DNA from: Tigriopus japonicus
Taxonomy: Eukaryota; Arthropoda; Copepoda; Harpacticoida; Harpacticidae
Direction of reading: 5' to 3'
Assembly (NCBI GenBank): GCA_010645155.1
Contig: CM021315.1
Location: forward strand, 3,837,780-3,901,779
DNA length: 64,000 nt
Notes under the pieces: model-generated
What the model was told of the DNA's origin: nothing
The model's input: the letters and a program-made list of their open reading frames with translations, nothing else
The model's database searches: none
Position numbers and translations under genes: made by a program
In this document: positions 20,901 to 30,285 of the stretch, in pieces
How positions within the stretch are numbered: the stretch's first letter is position 1
Layout: the number at the start of each line of letters is the position of its first letter

Positions 20901-23657
20901 TCGTTAGTTTCTTCTTGTTGCCTTAAAAATGATCTGATCTATAGTCTGACTCAATGAAGAGTCAAATATAAGTTTTTGCAGTTCTTCTGGTGGTCAAAAA
21001 TAGAAGTCTTAATTGACACAAGAAATAGTTGAACCTTTTAGTTCTTGAGACTGCTTCGTGTGAGCATGAGGCACAAATCCCATTAGTCAAAATTGAGGCA
21101 AGAAATACTATTTATGCACCTGCCAAGGAAGGGAGTAATGGCCAAAATCCGGCGGAGGGAGTTTCATTTTATTGGCGACCCGAGGGCGTCAGCCCGAGGG
21201 GCGTCAATTAAAATGAAACGAGTGATGTCGGATCTTGACCATTCCTCCCTTCATTTGTGGGTGCATATGGTATTTTGTTGACCAACTTATCCTTTTTGGG
21301 ACTTCCGTTACAATTTTTCAACCCTGAAAATCAGTTCAACCACGGACATTCGTACTATCCAACTAGCGTGCTTTGCTTACTCAATACCGATATTAGGAGC
21401 AAGCTCCTTTCACCTCAAGTACATCAGTTGGTGTGTTGGCTACTCAGTTCCATGGTATAAAAGCCTACCACGACTTTTTTAATGTATCATTCCCCGTCAA
21501 TGAGACAGGGGCTTCAGACGTGCAAGTAATTGTGCGTCTGAGATGTACTTGTAAAGGCAGGATTCATTCATAGGGCAATAAAGTGATTGGTAGGGTAATA
21601 AAATGATTTGTAGGGTAGTAAAGTAAGTTGTAGGTGAATAATATTTTGGACCTGACCTCTTTAGGCTGGGAGGAAGTCTCATAAAAGGAGAAGGCGGTCA
21701 ATAAAATATTGATTGCTCTCCAAAGAAACTTTTAAAATTACTTATAATCTACTATTGCACCACAAATTGTTGAAACACATTACGTTTACACATGTTGTGG
21801 GGGGTGGTCCACATTTCGGGCAAATGTATTTTTATGCCCAAAAAACAATTTTTGGTAATTTCAGTTATCATGCATTTTTTAGGTTTTTATTTATTTATGA
21901 CTCTCACAAAATGAGAACAAAAAAATGGCTTAAAAAGGCACTCAAATTTTCGATCTAAAGTCAAAATCAATGTTTTTTGTTGAGTGCAAAAACAAACAAA
22001 ATCGAACGTGTCGATCTAAAACCCCACAATAATCTTGTTTACACTATTTGCCATTTTTAGCCATATTTTTCGGGGTCATGGTTTTGCCAGAAATACACAC
22101 ACCTTAGGATGCTAATCCAAGAAAACTTAATTCACCAATCTATCAGTTTTCCTCCCCATTTCCTTTTTTATATCAGCTGATTTTAATAACTGAAGCGTCA
22201 TTTTTATGCCATGTCTCCTTGAACTGAAAAAGGTACATTATTTACTGTCTCTTTGAAGGCTGGAACAGATAAGCGGGTGAACAACTTCAAGGAGGATATT
22301 CGAGATTCCGAGGCCTATGCCTATCTGATCCAACAAATTGCTCCCAAAGATGCGGGCGTTCATATTGCTGCCCTAGAAAGAAAGGACCTGTTAACACGTG
22401 CTGAAGGGACCTTGGATCAGGCTGAAAAGATCGATTGCAGAGCATTTGTCACAGCTTCCGACGTTGTGAATGGGGTCGAGAAACTCAATTTGGCATTTGT
22501 GGCCAACTTGTTCAACAATTATCCTGCTTTAGATGACGTAGAGGGCGCTGAGATCGTCGAGATCCAAGAAACTCGAGAGGAAAAGAGTAAGCCCTGACAC
22601 TTGAATGTATTTGAATTCACGTTTTATGACTCCACGAATTTCTTTTTTAGTGTACAGGAATTGGATGAACTCTTTAGGGGTTAACCCCTATGTTAATTAT
22701 CTTTATGGAGACCTCTATGATGGTTTGATCATGTTCCAAATATATGAGATCATCCAACCTGGTATTGTTGATTGGAAACGAGTTACAAGGTAGAGAAAAA
22801 ACATTCCAATTTTCTTTTTTGGATAATTTTTCAAATCTTGAATTGTCTTTTTTCAGGAAATTTAGCAAAATAAATGCCAAACGCTCCATTGAGGTGCTGC
22901 AAAACTGCAATTACGCCGTTGAATTGGGTAAAAAGCTGAGTTTCATCTTGGTCGGAATTGAGGGCAACGACATTATGACGGGAAACAAGACCCTCACGTT
23001 GGGATTAGGTAAGAAAGGAAAAATCTTTTTGAACAGAGGTTTGGAGAGTGAGAATCGGCAAAAGTTCCGACCTAACACTCTCGCAACCTGATCAAACTTG
23101 TTCTTTAACCCGTTTATGCATATTTAATCTTCCATTAGTGTGGCAATTGATGAGGAAGTACACATTGTCCTTGTTTGCCAAATTGAGCCCAGATGGAACC
23201 CCCATCGTTGAAACTGAGATCCTTGCATGGGCCAACCAAAGACTTCAGGACAAGGGCATCTTTGTCAAACACTTCCAGGTTTGTGGACATAATTTATTTT
23301 TGATAATATCCAGAGTCAAATAACTTTTTGATGACCATTTCAGGACCCTGCCAACAAGACAGCCCTGCCTGTGATCCACCTGATTGACGCCATGAGAGAC
23401 GGTGTCATTGACTACTCTGTGGTCAAATCTGGTGACAAGTTAACTGAAGAGGTATTAACCCTAAAAGCTTTTCCCCTTCACCATTTTTTGATACCTGATT
23501 GATTTTGCAGGAATGCATGAGCAATGCCAAATATGCCATCACAATGGGCCGGAAAATTGGTGCCCCAATCTATGCTCTTCCTGAAGATTTAACTGAGGTC
23601 AAGCACAAAATGGTTATGACCATGTATGCTAGTTTGATGTTGGTGGACATGTCCTGA
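8958..23657 (+). CDS. Plastin/fimbrin, actin-bundling protein (12 exons, 611 aa)
   Basis: Fimbrins crosslink actin filaments into tight bundles through two tandem actin-binding domains, each made of two calponin-homology (CH) domains, preceded by EF hands. Exons: 8958-9005, 11218-11385, 13523-13610, 18472-18637, 18709-18919, 20641-20781, 22259-22586, 22651-22789, 22857-23008, 23139-23278, 23344-23451, 23511-23657. All phases agree and the sum is 1836 nt. The EF-hand region is residues 12-75, then a linker, CH1 about 112-227 ([24 protein letters not shown]), CH2 about 255-367 (INxF-type [24 protein letters not shown]), CH3 about 384-493 ([25 protein letters not shown]) and CH4 about 504-609 ([19 protein letters not shown]). 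The length is close to the usual ~630. The EF hands look degenerate. The first exon codes only 16 residues. Introns in the 5' half are large and filled with mobile elements. Identity as a plastin is secure; orthology to one particular vertebrate plastin is not implied. Confidence 0.96.
9006..11217 (+). other. Plastin intron 1
   Basis: 2.2 kb between gtaag (9006) and ccgcag (11217). AT-rich; I see no gene or element with defined ends inside. Confidence 0.8.
11386..13522 (+). other. Plastin intron 2
   Basis: 2.1 kb, gtacg to tctag. Short open frames on the minus strand (for example 12117-12488) have no recognisable features. The exon that follows (13523-13610) encodes the EF-hand/CH1 linker and is needed to restore phase. 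Confidence 0.8.
13705..14103 (-). repeat. Dispersed ~400-bp repeat, copy 1 (plastin intron 3)
   Basis: This stretch matches 63164-63556 in inverted orientation over essentially its whole length. Landmarks shared by both copies include the 'gttggacgagttacagct' block, the 'cgttaacttcac' block and the 'gacgctagggcagacagg' block. Several short indels separate the copies. Ends are defined only by where similarity stops. I cannot assign a superfamily. Confidence 0.75.
14160..14439. mobile_element. hAT-like MITE, 280 bp
   Basis: Exact 8-bp duplication attttggc at 14152-14159 and 14440-14447. The ends are inverted repeats beginning TAGTGATGGACCGAAAG. The interior contains poly-CGGTTT-like motifs and no coding capacity. 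Located in plastin intron 3. Confidence 0.85.
14457..14519. repeat. Small palindrome related to the foldback element at 4035
   Basis: AAAATCAAGTCAGATTAA is repeated in inverse orientation about 27 bases downstream. The same arm sequence forms the inner arms of the 4035-4231 foldback, so this is probably an internally deleted relative. Confidence 0.6.
15097..15360. mobile_element. hAT-like MITE, TASTGATG family copy
   Basis: Exact 8-bp duplication ctatctag at 15089-15096 and 15361-15368. The ends read TACTGATGTGTTTCGAG and, inverted, TAGTGATGGTGTTGAG. The interior ('ttttgccattttgg', 'ggcagcactgccaactcgaa') is shared with copies at 25121-25404 and 58950-59255. Confidence 0.85.
15371..15596. 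mobile_element. hAT-like MITE, 226 bp, GC-richer
   Basis: Exact 8-bp duplication atctagtg at 15363-15370 and 15597-15604. The ends are CATGGGTCGGCAACC and, inverted, CAGGGGTCGGCAACC. The interior repeats 'gtgggccc' motifs. It was inserted over the right-hand target duplication of the preceding element. Confidence 0.85.
16537..16780. repeat. 30-bp minisatellite (unit with two ATGGCAGAAA-type blocks)
   Basis: At least six near-identical 30-bp units combine 'aatggcagaaagtggcag' with 'aaaatggtaaa'. The array lies at the left end of the 16492-18204 element and shares its sequence with the terminal hairpins on both sides. Repetitive open frames on both strands are artefacts of the array. Confidence 0.9.
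17082..17239. mobile_element. Tigger/pogo-like MITE
   Basis: The ends are inverted repeats of about 25 bases beginning CAGTCAACTTCGGATA. The right side is followed by TA; the left flank is tg, so the TA duplication is eroded. CAGT-type ends and a TA target suggest the Tc1/mariner-pogo group. Nested within the 16492-18204 element. Confidence 0.65.
17607..17720. mobile_element. Fragment of a Tigger/pogo-like element
   Basis: Starts TACAGTCGAATCTCGATA, a pogo/Tigger-type end with TA in front. The motif 'tctcgatataag' recurs downstream. No matching right end is present. Confidence 0.5.
18960..19265 (+). repeat. Dispersed diverged repeat, copy 1
   Basis: Similar by eye to 25590-25825. Shared landmarks are 'gaatgaatgaact', a second 'cattcatt' about 60 bases on, and 'ctttgaaaaggcataac'-like sequence. 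Divergence is high. Function unknown. Confidence 0.45.
19278..20523. mobile_element. hAT-like element with TCGGAT repeat arms
   Basis: Exact 8-bp duplication gtaaggac at 19270-19277 and 20524-20531. The ends are perfect inverted repeats of about 24 bases starting TAGAGCTGTGCATCGGATCC. Just inside each end is an array of about 28-33-bp units built on TTCGGATTCGGATTCG; both arrays run in the same orientation. The centre (about 19500-20220) is AT-rich and non-coding. Located in plastin intron 5. Confidence 0.9.
21103..21706 (+). repeat. Structured ~600-bp repeat, copy A (plastin intron 6)
   Basis: Near-identical to 45780-46384 in direct orientation, except for a central segment (about 21359-21455) that is unrelated between copies. 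It contains a 57-base imperfect palindrome (21162-21218), a CCCCGTC/GAC-rich hairpin near 21493 and a CAGACG/CGTCTG hairpin shortly after. It is richer in GC than its flanks. No terminal inverted repeats, no clear target duplication and no recognised superfamily. Confidence 0.75.
21162..21218. repeat. 57-base imperfect palindrome inside repeat copy A
   Basis: The outer arms are TTTCATTTTA and its complement; the inner arms are GC-rich (GGCGACCC / GGGGCGTC, with an internal GGGCGTCAGCCC). The other repeat copy has the same palindrome at about 45838-45894. Confidence 0.8.
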
Positions 23658-23903
23658 ATAATCGGATGATTCTGGATGCATCAGCATTTATTTGTCTCTT
23701 TCTTGTTCTCCCCCTTCCTGTTCTTTACTTAAATAATGTACTACAAATCGGTTTTAGGGATCTCCCGGTCAACAAAGAATTGCAAATAGAACTGGGAAGT
23801 ACAATGGTTTGAATTGTGATTTGATTAAAACTGGTGATGTTATTTCCCTGCATTATTACAATGAATGAAATGTTGTTCAGAAAAAGCCTTTTATACCATT
23901 GAA

Positions 23904-23909
23904 AATAAA
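23904..23909 (+). terminator. Poly(A) signal of the plastin gene
   Basis: AATAAA about 250 bases after the plastin TGA (23655-23657); the best hexamer before the convergent gene begins. Confidence 0.6.
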
Positions 23910-24139
23910 CCATGATGAGTTTTAACTTGTGCCTCGTTTTAGATTTACGGAACTTCTCAGCTCTGAAATGAGAAAATCTAAGATGCTGATAAAGAATGGT
24001 GTAATTGATAACCGGACTCAACTCACCTTCAAACTTGAGATTATGCTTCACCCATTTCTTGTGACGTTGATGCTTTATCAATTGTCGAATAGTGGGCAAC
24101 GAAAATAAGCGGGTTTGATTTTTGCAATGGGATCTGATT

Positions 24140-26343
24140 TCACCAACTGTTTTCGTAAGGCTCCTTAAAGAAACTTAAACAAGTTGTAACTTTCGCGCAT
24201 TTAAGATTTTTTTGGCGAACTTCATTGGCTAATGATTCAAGTAGGAAAGTGACACAAGGGCACATATTGTTTTTTCCAACGATTTTTTGAAAAAACTGTG
24301 GACAAAGTAGAAAATGAATGGCATATTGTCTTTCAATTAAAGATTTGATCAACTTCTTTGAAACAAAAGTGAGAAGTGGCAAGTTGTTTTTTTTAAATTA
24401 GTAAACGAAAAAGACAAACTTACTTGAAACCTAATTTTAATGTTGCTTTAATCTCGTCAGAAAGAGATTTTGCTTATCCTGCCACTGCTTCTTTTGGCCA
24501 AGAAAAGGCTATTTTGTAACGCTTAAAATTCCATTAGAAAAATGCAAAATTTTCGGAATATTTGTTACGTTTTTGCCAAGTACCATTTACTTTTTTACCC
24601 AATAACTGCTCAAAACCAAGCCATGAAAGACGTATTGTATTGGAAATAATTCGCACCATGTGTTTTTAGATCCATTCAGATCTTCCTTCTGAGGTACGAC
24701 TTTCTCACGAATGTCACAATAGATCATGTTGGCGGTATCATTGGTATTGGACAAAGTTTTCTCAATTGATGGTTTATCCGTTTCCACAATGTCATTGATT
24801 CGCAAAATCCACTTGCAAAAACGGCAGGATTTCTTAGTCCAGGCCAAAAATTTTGCCTCCATGAGCGTTTCATTTTGGGGTACATCGAGTACATCTAAAA
24901 AGGATATTTTTTTTTAAATTCAAAACAATTGATCAATCAAATTAAAAACGCGTTTTCAAGTTGAAGTTGTCATTTTAAGCACTAACCCAATATTAAGATT
25001 GAAAATGACCTAGTAACAAGCACTAAGATCAAATAGAATTACGACAAATGCCCAATGGCAGTAAAACTTTTTTCTGATAAGTGGTTGTATGAAACCCAAA
25101 CCCAAATTGATTGATTCATGATTTTTGCAAGAGTTTTGCCATTTTGGTTTTTAGGGTCAAAAAGCTGACCACAACTAAACTTCTCAATAAGCAATAATCT
25201 TATCTGCCATAAAATGTGGCAGCACTGCCAACTCGAAATCCATAACTATAACTACTGATGAAACTCGAAATCGAATTAGTTCGAGTGTTGCCAAATCGGT
25301 CTTTTTGGGGCCTTTTCAAAAAGTTCAATACAACCTGCCCTAATGAACAGTGATAAACTTCCGAGTAAAAAATGGCAGCACTCCCGGTTCGAAACACATC
25401 ACTAGTTTCATGTGACCTAGTCAAGGGCCTCTATTTGGTCTCTTTCACACTGTTCCAAGCGAACTTGAACACATCTATTCAAATATTAGTGTTTCAAGAC
25501 GAATGTTTGAATATTGTAGATGACAAACGGGGCTAGTGAGAAAAAATGTTACTTAAGATGATCTCGTAGGAATTAATCATTTGCACTCTTCTGCAACGGA
25601 GATCTTGTTTTTGTTAAGTAGATTACGGTCTCCAATTTTTAAATCAATTGACCGGCATAGTCAAAAGTTTTGCTCACTTAAAGCCTAATACATAACCCTT
25701 CGCAGAATGAATGAACTTGCCCTCTTCTGAATGTTCTTTCCCACAAATAGGCATGATGCAAGCCCATTCATTTGATGCTTTCTTTAGTACAATACTTTAA
25801 AAAAGGTACAATTTTACGTCTCTTTCGCAATTTTTTGTACTATTAATTTTGCCACTAGCATCGTCGTCCAGAAAATTCAGTGGTTCTTGCATGAACTTAC
25901 CAACCCTTACAATGTCTTGAGTAAATTTGCTCTCCTCGAGAACAATGTTATCAACGAAATCCAAAGGGCTCAACCCCAAAAAGAATACCAACGAGATACG
26001 TCGATCTAGGAACATATCTTGACCCCAAGTCTTGCGAATGATTTCCCGAATAGTCACGTGATGGGGTGCAGACATCACCACAATCAAAGCCCATTGAGAT
26101 TTATTGGAACATGGTTTCATTCCCACATCCAAGAAAAGGCCACTTTTTTCCGTTGAAGTGATTGACTGTGGTTCAAAAACAAGTTGTATAATCTTAACAG
26201 GGAGAAAATAAAGAATAATTGAAGGTTTTTTTTTTTATTTGAATAATAATCTTTAGTTTTGAAAAGGTAATGCTCACCCAAATATACGAAGTAATGCACA
26301 ACAAAAGCAAGCATATTTTAAAACACCTTTGAAACGTCGACAT
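24140..26343 (-). CDS. GT31 (beta-1,3-galactosyl/GlcNAc-transferase-like) protein, likely catalytically inactive
   Basis: Four exons on the minus strand: 26278-26343, 25901-26192, 24599-24894, 24140-24295. Phases agree and the sum is 810 nt (269 aa). The N-terminus MSTFQRCFK plus ICLLLLCITSYIW (10-22) forms a type II signal anchor, as in Golgi glycosyltransferases. GT31 family blocks follow in order: IREIIRKTWG (70-79), LVFFLG (90-95), ESKFTQDIVRVD (109-120), NETLMEAKFLAW (127-138), and W-x(3)-FPIQYVFHG further on. The metal-binding DDD that normally follows the W...C block reads NDI (153-155), and the later acidic EDV block reads CVT. GT31 enzymes need the DDD, so activity is unlikely. The protein is short for the family (usually 300-400). 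The 3' end is convergent with plastin; the 5' end faces the EGF-repeat gene. A pseudogene is possible, but all splice sites and frames are intact. Confidence 0.85.
25121..25404. mobile_element. hAT-like MITE, TASTGATG family copy, left end damaged
   Basis: The interior matches 15097-15360 and 58950-59255. The right end is intact (inverse of TAGTGATGTGTTTCG). The left terminal repeat is missing. Flanking 8-mers gattcatg (25113-25120) and gtttcatg (25405-25412) agree at 7 of 8. It lies in intron 2 of the GT31-like gene. Confidence 0.7.
25590..25825 (+). repeat. Dispersed diverged repeat, copy 2
   Basis: Counterpart of 18960-19265 in the same orientation; shared landmarks include 'agaatgaatgaact' and 'cttaaagc'. 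No ends or coding capacity recognised. Confidence 0.45.
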
Positions 26344-26631
26344 ATTTCATGGTAACTAGAAAAGTGATCATTTTGCTTCTTGAAATGGAGAAATCCCACA
26401 CTTGTGCAAAGTTTACTTTCCTTTCCATATTAAGTATTGGCTTTGTTAATCAATTTGCCATGGATGGCAATTGATTATGAGTTAGTGTGTTCCATTGATT
26501 TGGAAGTTTCTTTCAAGATTCCGACACAAATTGCTGACTTTGACAAGGTAGCCAGTCAAGATAATTATGTTAAATGAGCTTTTGCCTAGACATTTGCTTT
26601 CAGTCACTGTTGAATCCAAGGAAAATCAACA
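26344..26631. promoter_or_regulatory. Shared divergent promoter region (288 bp)
   Basis: This short gap separates the start codons of the GT31-like gene (-) and the EGF-repeat gene (+). A good arthropod initiator, TCAGTC at 26600-26605, lies 30 bases upstream of the + strand ATG; no strong TATA box is seen 30 bases before it. For the minus gene I see no clear core motif. Confidence 0.5.
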
Positions 26632-29600
26632 ATGGCTAAATCCTTAAGTTTTTGGATTTGGATGATAGTCTTATTTCCTTTCGTTCAATCCAAAGTGGCT
26701 TTAAGTCCAGAAGATCTGGAACATCCTTGTTCACCGGATAGTTTGAGGGTAAAATTCGTCGGAACTTTCTAGTATGTACACAACAAACCTATTTTATCTG
26801 TCTAGGAAACGCATCGGTATTTTTGCACCGATGAAGGTCATGTTATATGTCGAGAAGGTTGGAGAGAACCTCAGATTCCACAATTGATTCCGGATGGTTT
26901 ACGATTTGCCCCTCCATGTACCGAACCCATTTGTGACTTTGAAGGCCGTCGTTGCGTTCATGGATATTGTATCAAACCTGGAGTCTGCTCCTGTGACATT
27001 GGATGGTATCAAGATGATAGTATTTTTCAACTCTTAGGTTATTTTTGTCTTATGAACATGTTCTTTTAGGGAAGGATACTTTTGTGATGAGTGCATTCGC
27101 TTACCCGGATGTCGCCATGGAACTTGTGTGGATTCTTTTGAATGTATCTGTGAAAAAGATAAGGACGGGAAACCTCTTTGGATCGGTCGAGATTGCGATC
27201 AACGTGAGCAGAATTACCTTAAAAGTGTTTTGAGGATATTAACAAAACTTTATCTTTTGCCATTTGTTCAGCTGCTTGTTCCAATTGCGAGAATGGCCAA
27301 TGCGTTGAGCCTGGTCTGTGTCGGTGAGTAAATGAACATTTCTGATACAAGTAATGCTTTCTATGACGGCTCAAAAATATTGGTTTCAAAGATGTGATCC
27401 AGGATGGACGGGAAAAAATTGTGACAAATGTGAAACGTTTTCTGGGTGTGTTCATGGAAGTTGCAATGGGAAAGCTCATGCTTGTGAATGCCATCAAGGA
27501 TATGGGGGTCAACTTTGCGATCGGCCTATTTGCAAGTAAGTATTTTTTTAACAAAATATTTACATTCATTAAGATGCTTTTTTTCTTACTCATTCAGAGC
27601 AGACTGTCACCCATTGAATGGATATTGTGAAGAGGTAATCCCCCAAAAAATCTGGCTTGAAATGAAAACTGCTATTGAATTCACAATTATTTCCAGCCTG
27701 GAACATGTCTGTGCAAGTCCGGATACATGGGTCCAAATTGCAACGCTTGTGATCCATATTGGGACTGCCCTCCCGGTGGATACTGTTTGCAACCGCATCA
27801 ATGCATCTGCAACCAAACTGTGTCCTATAGTGACACTCATAGGGTTTGTAATCTCATAGAGTTGAATGGACCACGGTTTGGACCTTGGTCTGAATGCTCA
27901 AACCCTTGCCAAGAACAGTCCAATGTTGATCAATCCCATGTCCCCGGCTCCCAAATTAGGCTGTGCCGCTGGAATCCAGATGGACCGTGTGAGGCTGAGA
28001 TGAGGCCATGCTTTGGCAACCGTCCTTGGATGAAGGCAGTCACGGATGATCCCAGATTGTGTCATTACGTTCGTAGCGCTTTGGACGAGACAGACACTCG
28101 GATGGCAATTGACCTCGATGATTTGGAGCTTCAGAGTTGTTCTGAAGATAAGGAGTGTTTGGATCCGGAATTGTCACATTGTGTTGACCAAGCTTGTCAT
28201 GCATTTGAATGCCTCAGCAACTCTCATTGTTTTCCCGGCATGTGTCAGAATGGGACATGTATCTTATTAGAAAGTTGTTTGGATCATTCCGATTGTCCGG
28301 AGGAGTCTTCATTTTGTATTGAAGGCCATTGCCGCTTAGCCATGACTTGTGAAGATGGCGACGCCAAATGTCCGGAAAAATTTCCGGTTTGTCGTGACAA
28401 CATCTGTCAAGCTTGCAAAATTAACGAAGATTGTCCCGAGGATCGTTCTGCTTGTTCCTATGGAATGTGCCATGAAAAATGCCAAAATGACGAGGACTGT
28501 ACCTTTCCCACTCCCAAATGTAATGTAGAGACAGGTAATTGTCAAAGATGCTTGACAACGACCGATTGTGGAGACGACAGGTTTTACTGTGTTCAAGACC
28601 AAGGCAAATGCAAACCAGGATGCGATTCAGGTGCCTACTACTTAAAAATAAGCTGTTTCTTAAAGTGTCGACAACAAATCTCATTGGGTGTATTTAATTT
28701 CTTCAAGATGTTCAATGCCGACTAAGCAACGCAGAGACTCCAGTTTGCAATATGGAGAGCTTCCAATGCTATGAATGTATGAATGATGCACATTGTGATC
28801 CAGATCACTACTGCAATGGACAGTACAAATGCACTTCGGGTAAACTTCAGTGAAGATATAAATGAAATTTACATCTAAGCATCAGCATATCCACTAGGTT
28901 GCCATCACACTTACCAATGCCAAAAAGGGCAATATTGCTCCAAAACTACTGGGCAATGCTCACCCGGGTGCAATGGCATCCAAATGCAATGTCCAGAGGG
29001 TACTTCATGCAAAGAAAATGTGTGCCAACCTCAGTGTCAGACCAACATCAACTGTCCAAAAGGTAATATCTGAACGTAATTTCCCAAACACCTGGATTAA
29101 GAAAGGTTTGTCTCAACCAAAGGAACAAAATGCCAGACAGGCATTTGCCAAGATGGATGTGTGTACCACGAGCAATGTCCATTAGGAAACATCTGCAATG
29201 AAAGTAACCAGTGTATTCCTGGATGTATTTGGTCCGAACAATGTCATCCGGGTCAAATCTGCCTCAACGGAACTTGTACTGAAGGTTGTGATCCCGAGGT
29301 TCACACTTGTCCAAAGGAGCAACACTGCAACGGAACAAGCTGCGTCGAAGGCTGCAACGGCATGCATGAACGGTGTCCTGAAGGTTTTCTTTGTCAAAAT
29401 GAGGAATGTATTCCAGGCAAGACAATTCCAGACATACCCTATTAATTGTTGATTTTCAAAGTTTTAACTGAGGTCTTTTCATTAGGGTGTAATGTCGACA
29501 CCAAGTGTCCGCCTAACCAGTATTGCCGTTCCAACCAATGCGTTGACGGTTGCGAATCCGACCAAAATTGTGACCTTGAGTATACGTGCAACCTTCCCAT

Positions 29601-29905
29601 GAAGGATTGCGTTGCTGGGTGCTTTGACAATGATGAAAGGTGCCCGCTGAATTACATTTGCGATGGATCTGGATCAAAGTCGAGGTGTACTTTGGGCTGT
29701 CACTTGAACTCGACCAGGTAGACCCGTAACTACATTTCTTGTAAACACGAGGGATTTAACAAAAACGGCCCGACATTTTAGGTGTGAACGTGGATATGTT
29801 TGCCTTGAGTCTAATGGATTGTGCGTTCCCGGCTGCAATCAGGATGTGTTCCCGTGTCCACGAGGATATCAGTGTATTAAAGAAGTTTGCATCCAAGACC
29901 AGTAA
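26632..29905 (+). CDS. Secreted EGF-like / TSP1-like / cysteine-repeat protein (12 exons, 854 aa)
   Basis: Exons: 26632-26748, 26806-27005, 27070-27203, 27272-27323, 27392-27535, 27598-27634, 27697-28630, 28708-28839, 28898-29062, 29123-29416, 29486-29717, 29782-29905; phases agree, 2565 nt. Residues 1-20 form a signal peptide (SFWIWMIVLFPFVQS). Residues about 60-270 contain EGF-like modules of the GWxGxxCDxC...PGCxHGxC type, as in Delta-like ligands. A thrombospondin-type-1-like segment (FGPWSECSNPC) starts near 289. From about 340 to the end there are many short modules with spacing C-x(5-6)-C...C-x(4)-GC (for example CVEGC, CIPGC), resembling EB/WAP-like repeats. No transmembrane segment follows, so it is probably an extracellular matrix or secreted binding protein. 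Exon 10 must use a GC donor (29417). I cannot name an ortholog. Confidence 0.88.
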
Positions 29906-29957
29906 AATTCATTTGGTAAAATATTTATTGGACTAAAATTCAAAGTCTATACAACAA

Positions 29958-29963
29958 AATAAA
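29958..29963 (+). terminator. Poly(A) signal of the EGF-repeat gene
   Basis: AATAAA 53 bases after the TAA at 29903-29905. The opposite strand has TTTATT at about 29926, which could serve the convergent Spätzle-like gene; the two 3' ends may overlap. Confidence 0.6.
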
Positions 29964-30285
29964 TTCAAGATACTTTTTGGACCCTTCAAGGAGTTTATGG
30001 TGGTGTTAGGTGAAGCCTTATCCACAAGAGACTGGTGATTTCAAGGGAATTTTCAACTCAAGCGACGTGAGATTTTCTTTTTTTGCTATTGCACTATCAT
30101 TTACCAAAGTCAAATCTTCTGGCCTCTGTCTTTCATTCTGTTAATGAATTGGCAGAGAGAAATATCACATTGGGAACTATCCTCCTCAAAATAATAATAA
30201 AAATACTCATGGGTTTGCATGGCAAATACTGAACAAGGTGAGTGGGGGTGGAGGGGGGCGGGTATTTAAGGGTATTTTTTCAGAT

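Noticed and set aside
21029..21211. Shared peptide [18 protein letters not shown] in both structured repeats
   Set aside because: It spans the 57-base palindrome; conservation is explained by nucleotide structure and recent copying, and there is no start context or longer domain.
21103..21706. Hammerhead ribozyme in the structured repeat
   Set aside because: I looked for CTGANGA and GAAA cores in proper order on both strands and did not find them.
29107..29185. Alternative acceptor at 29106 giving GLSQPKEQNARQ...
   Set aside because: It breaks the cysteine-module pattern and ends in a stop; the acceptor at 29122 restores the modules.
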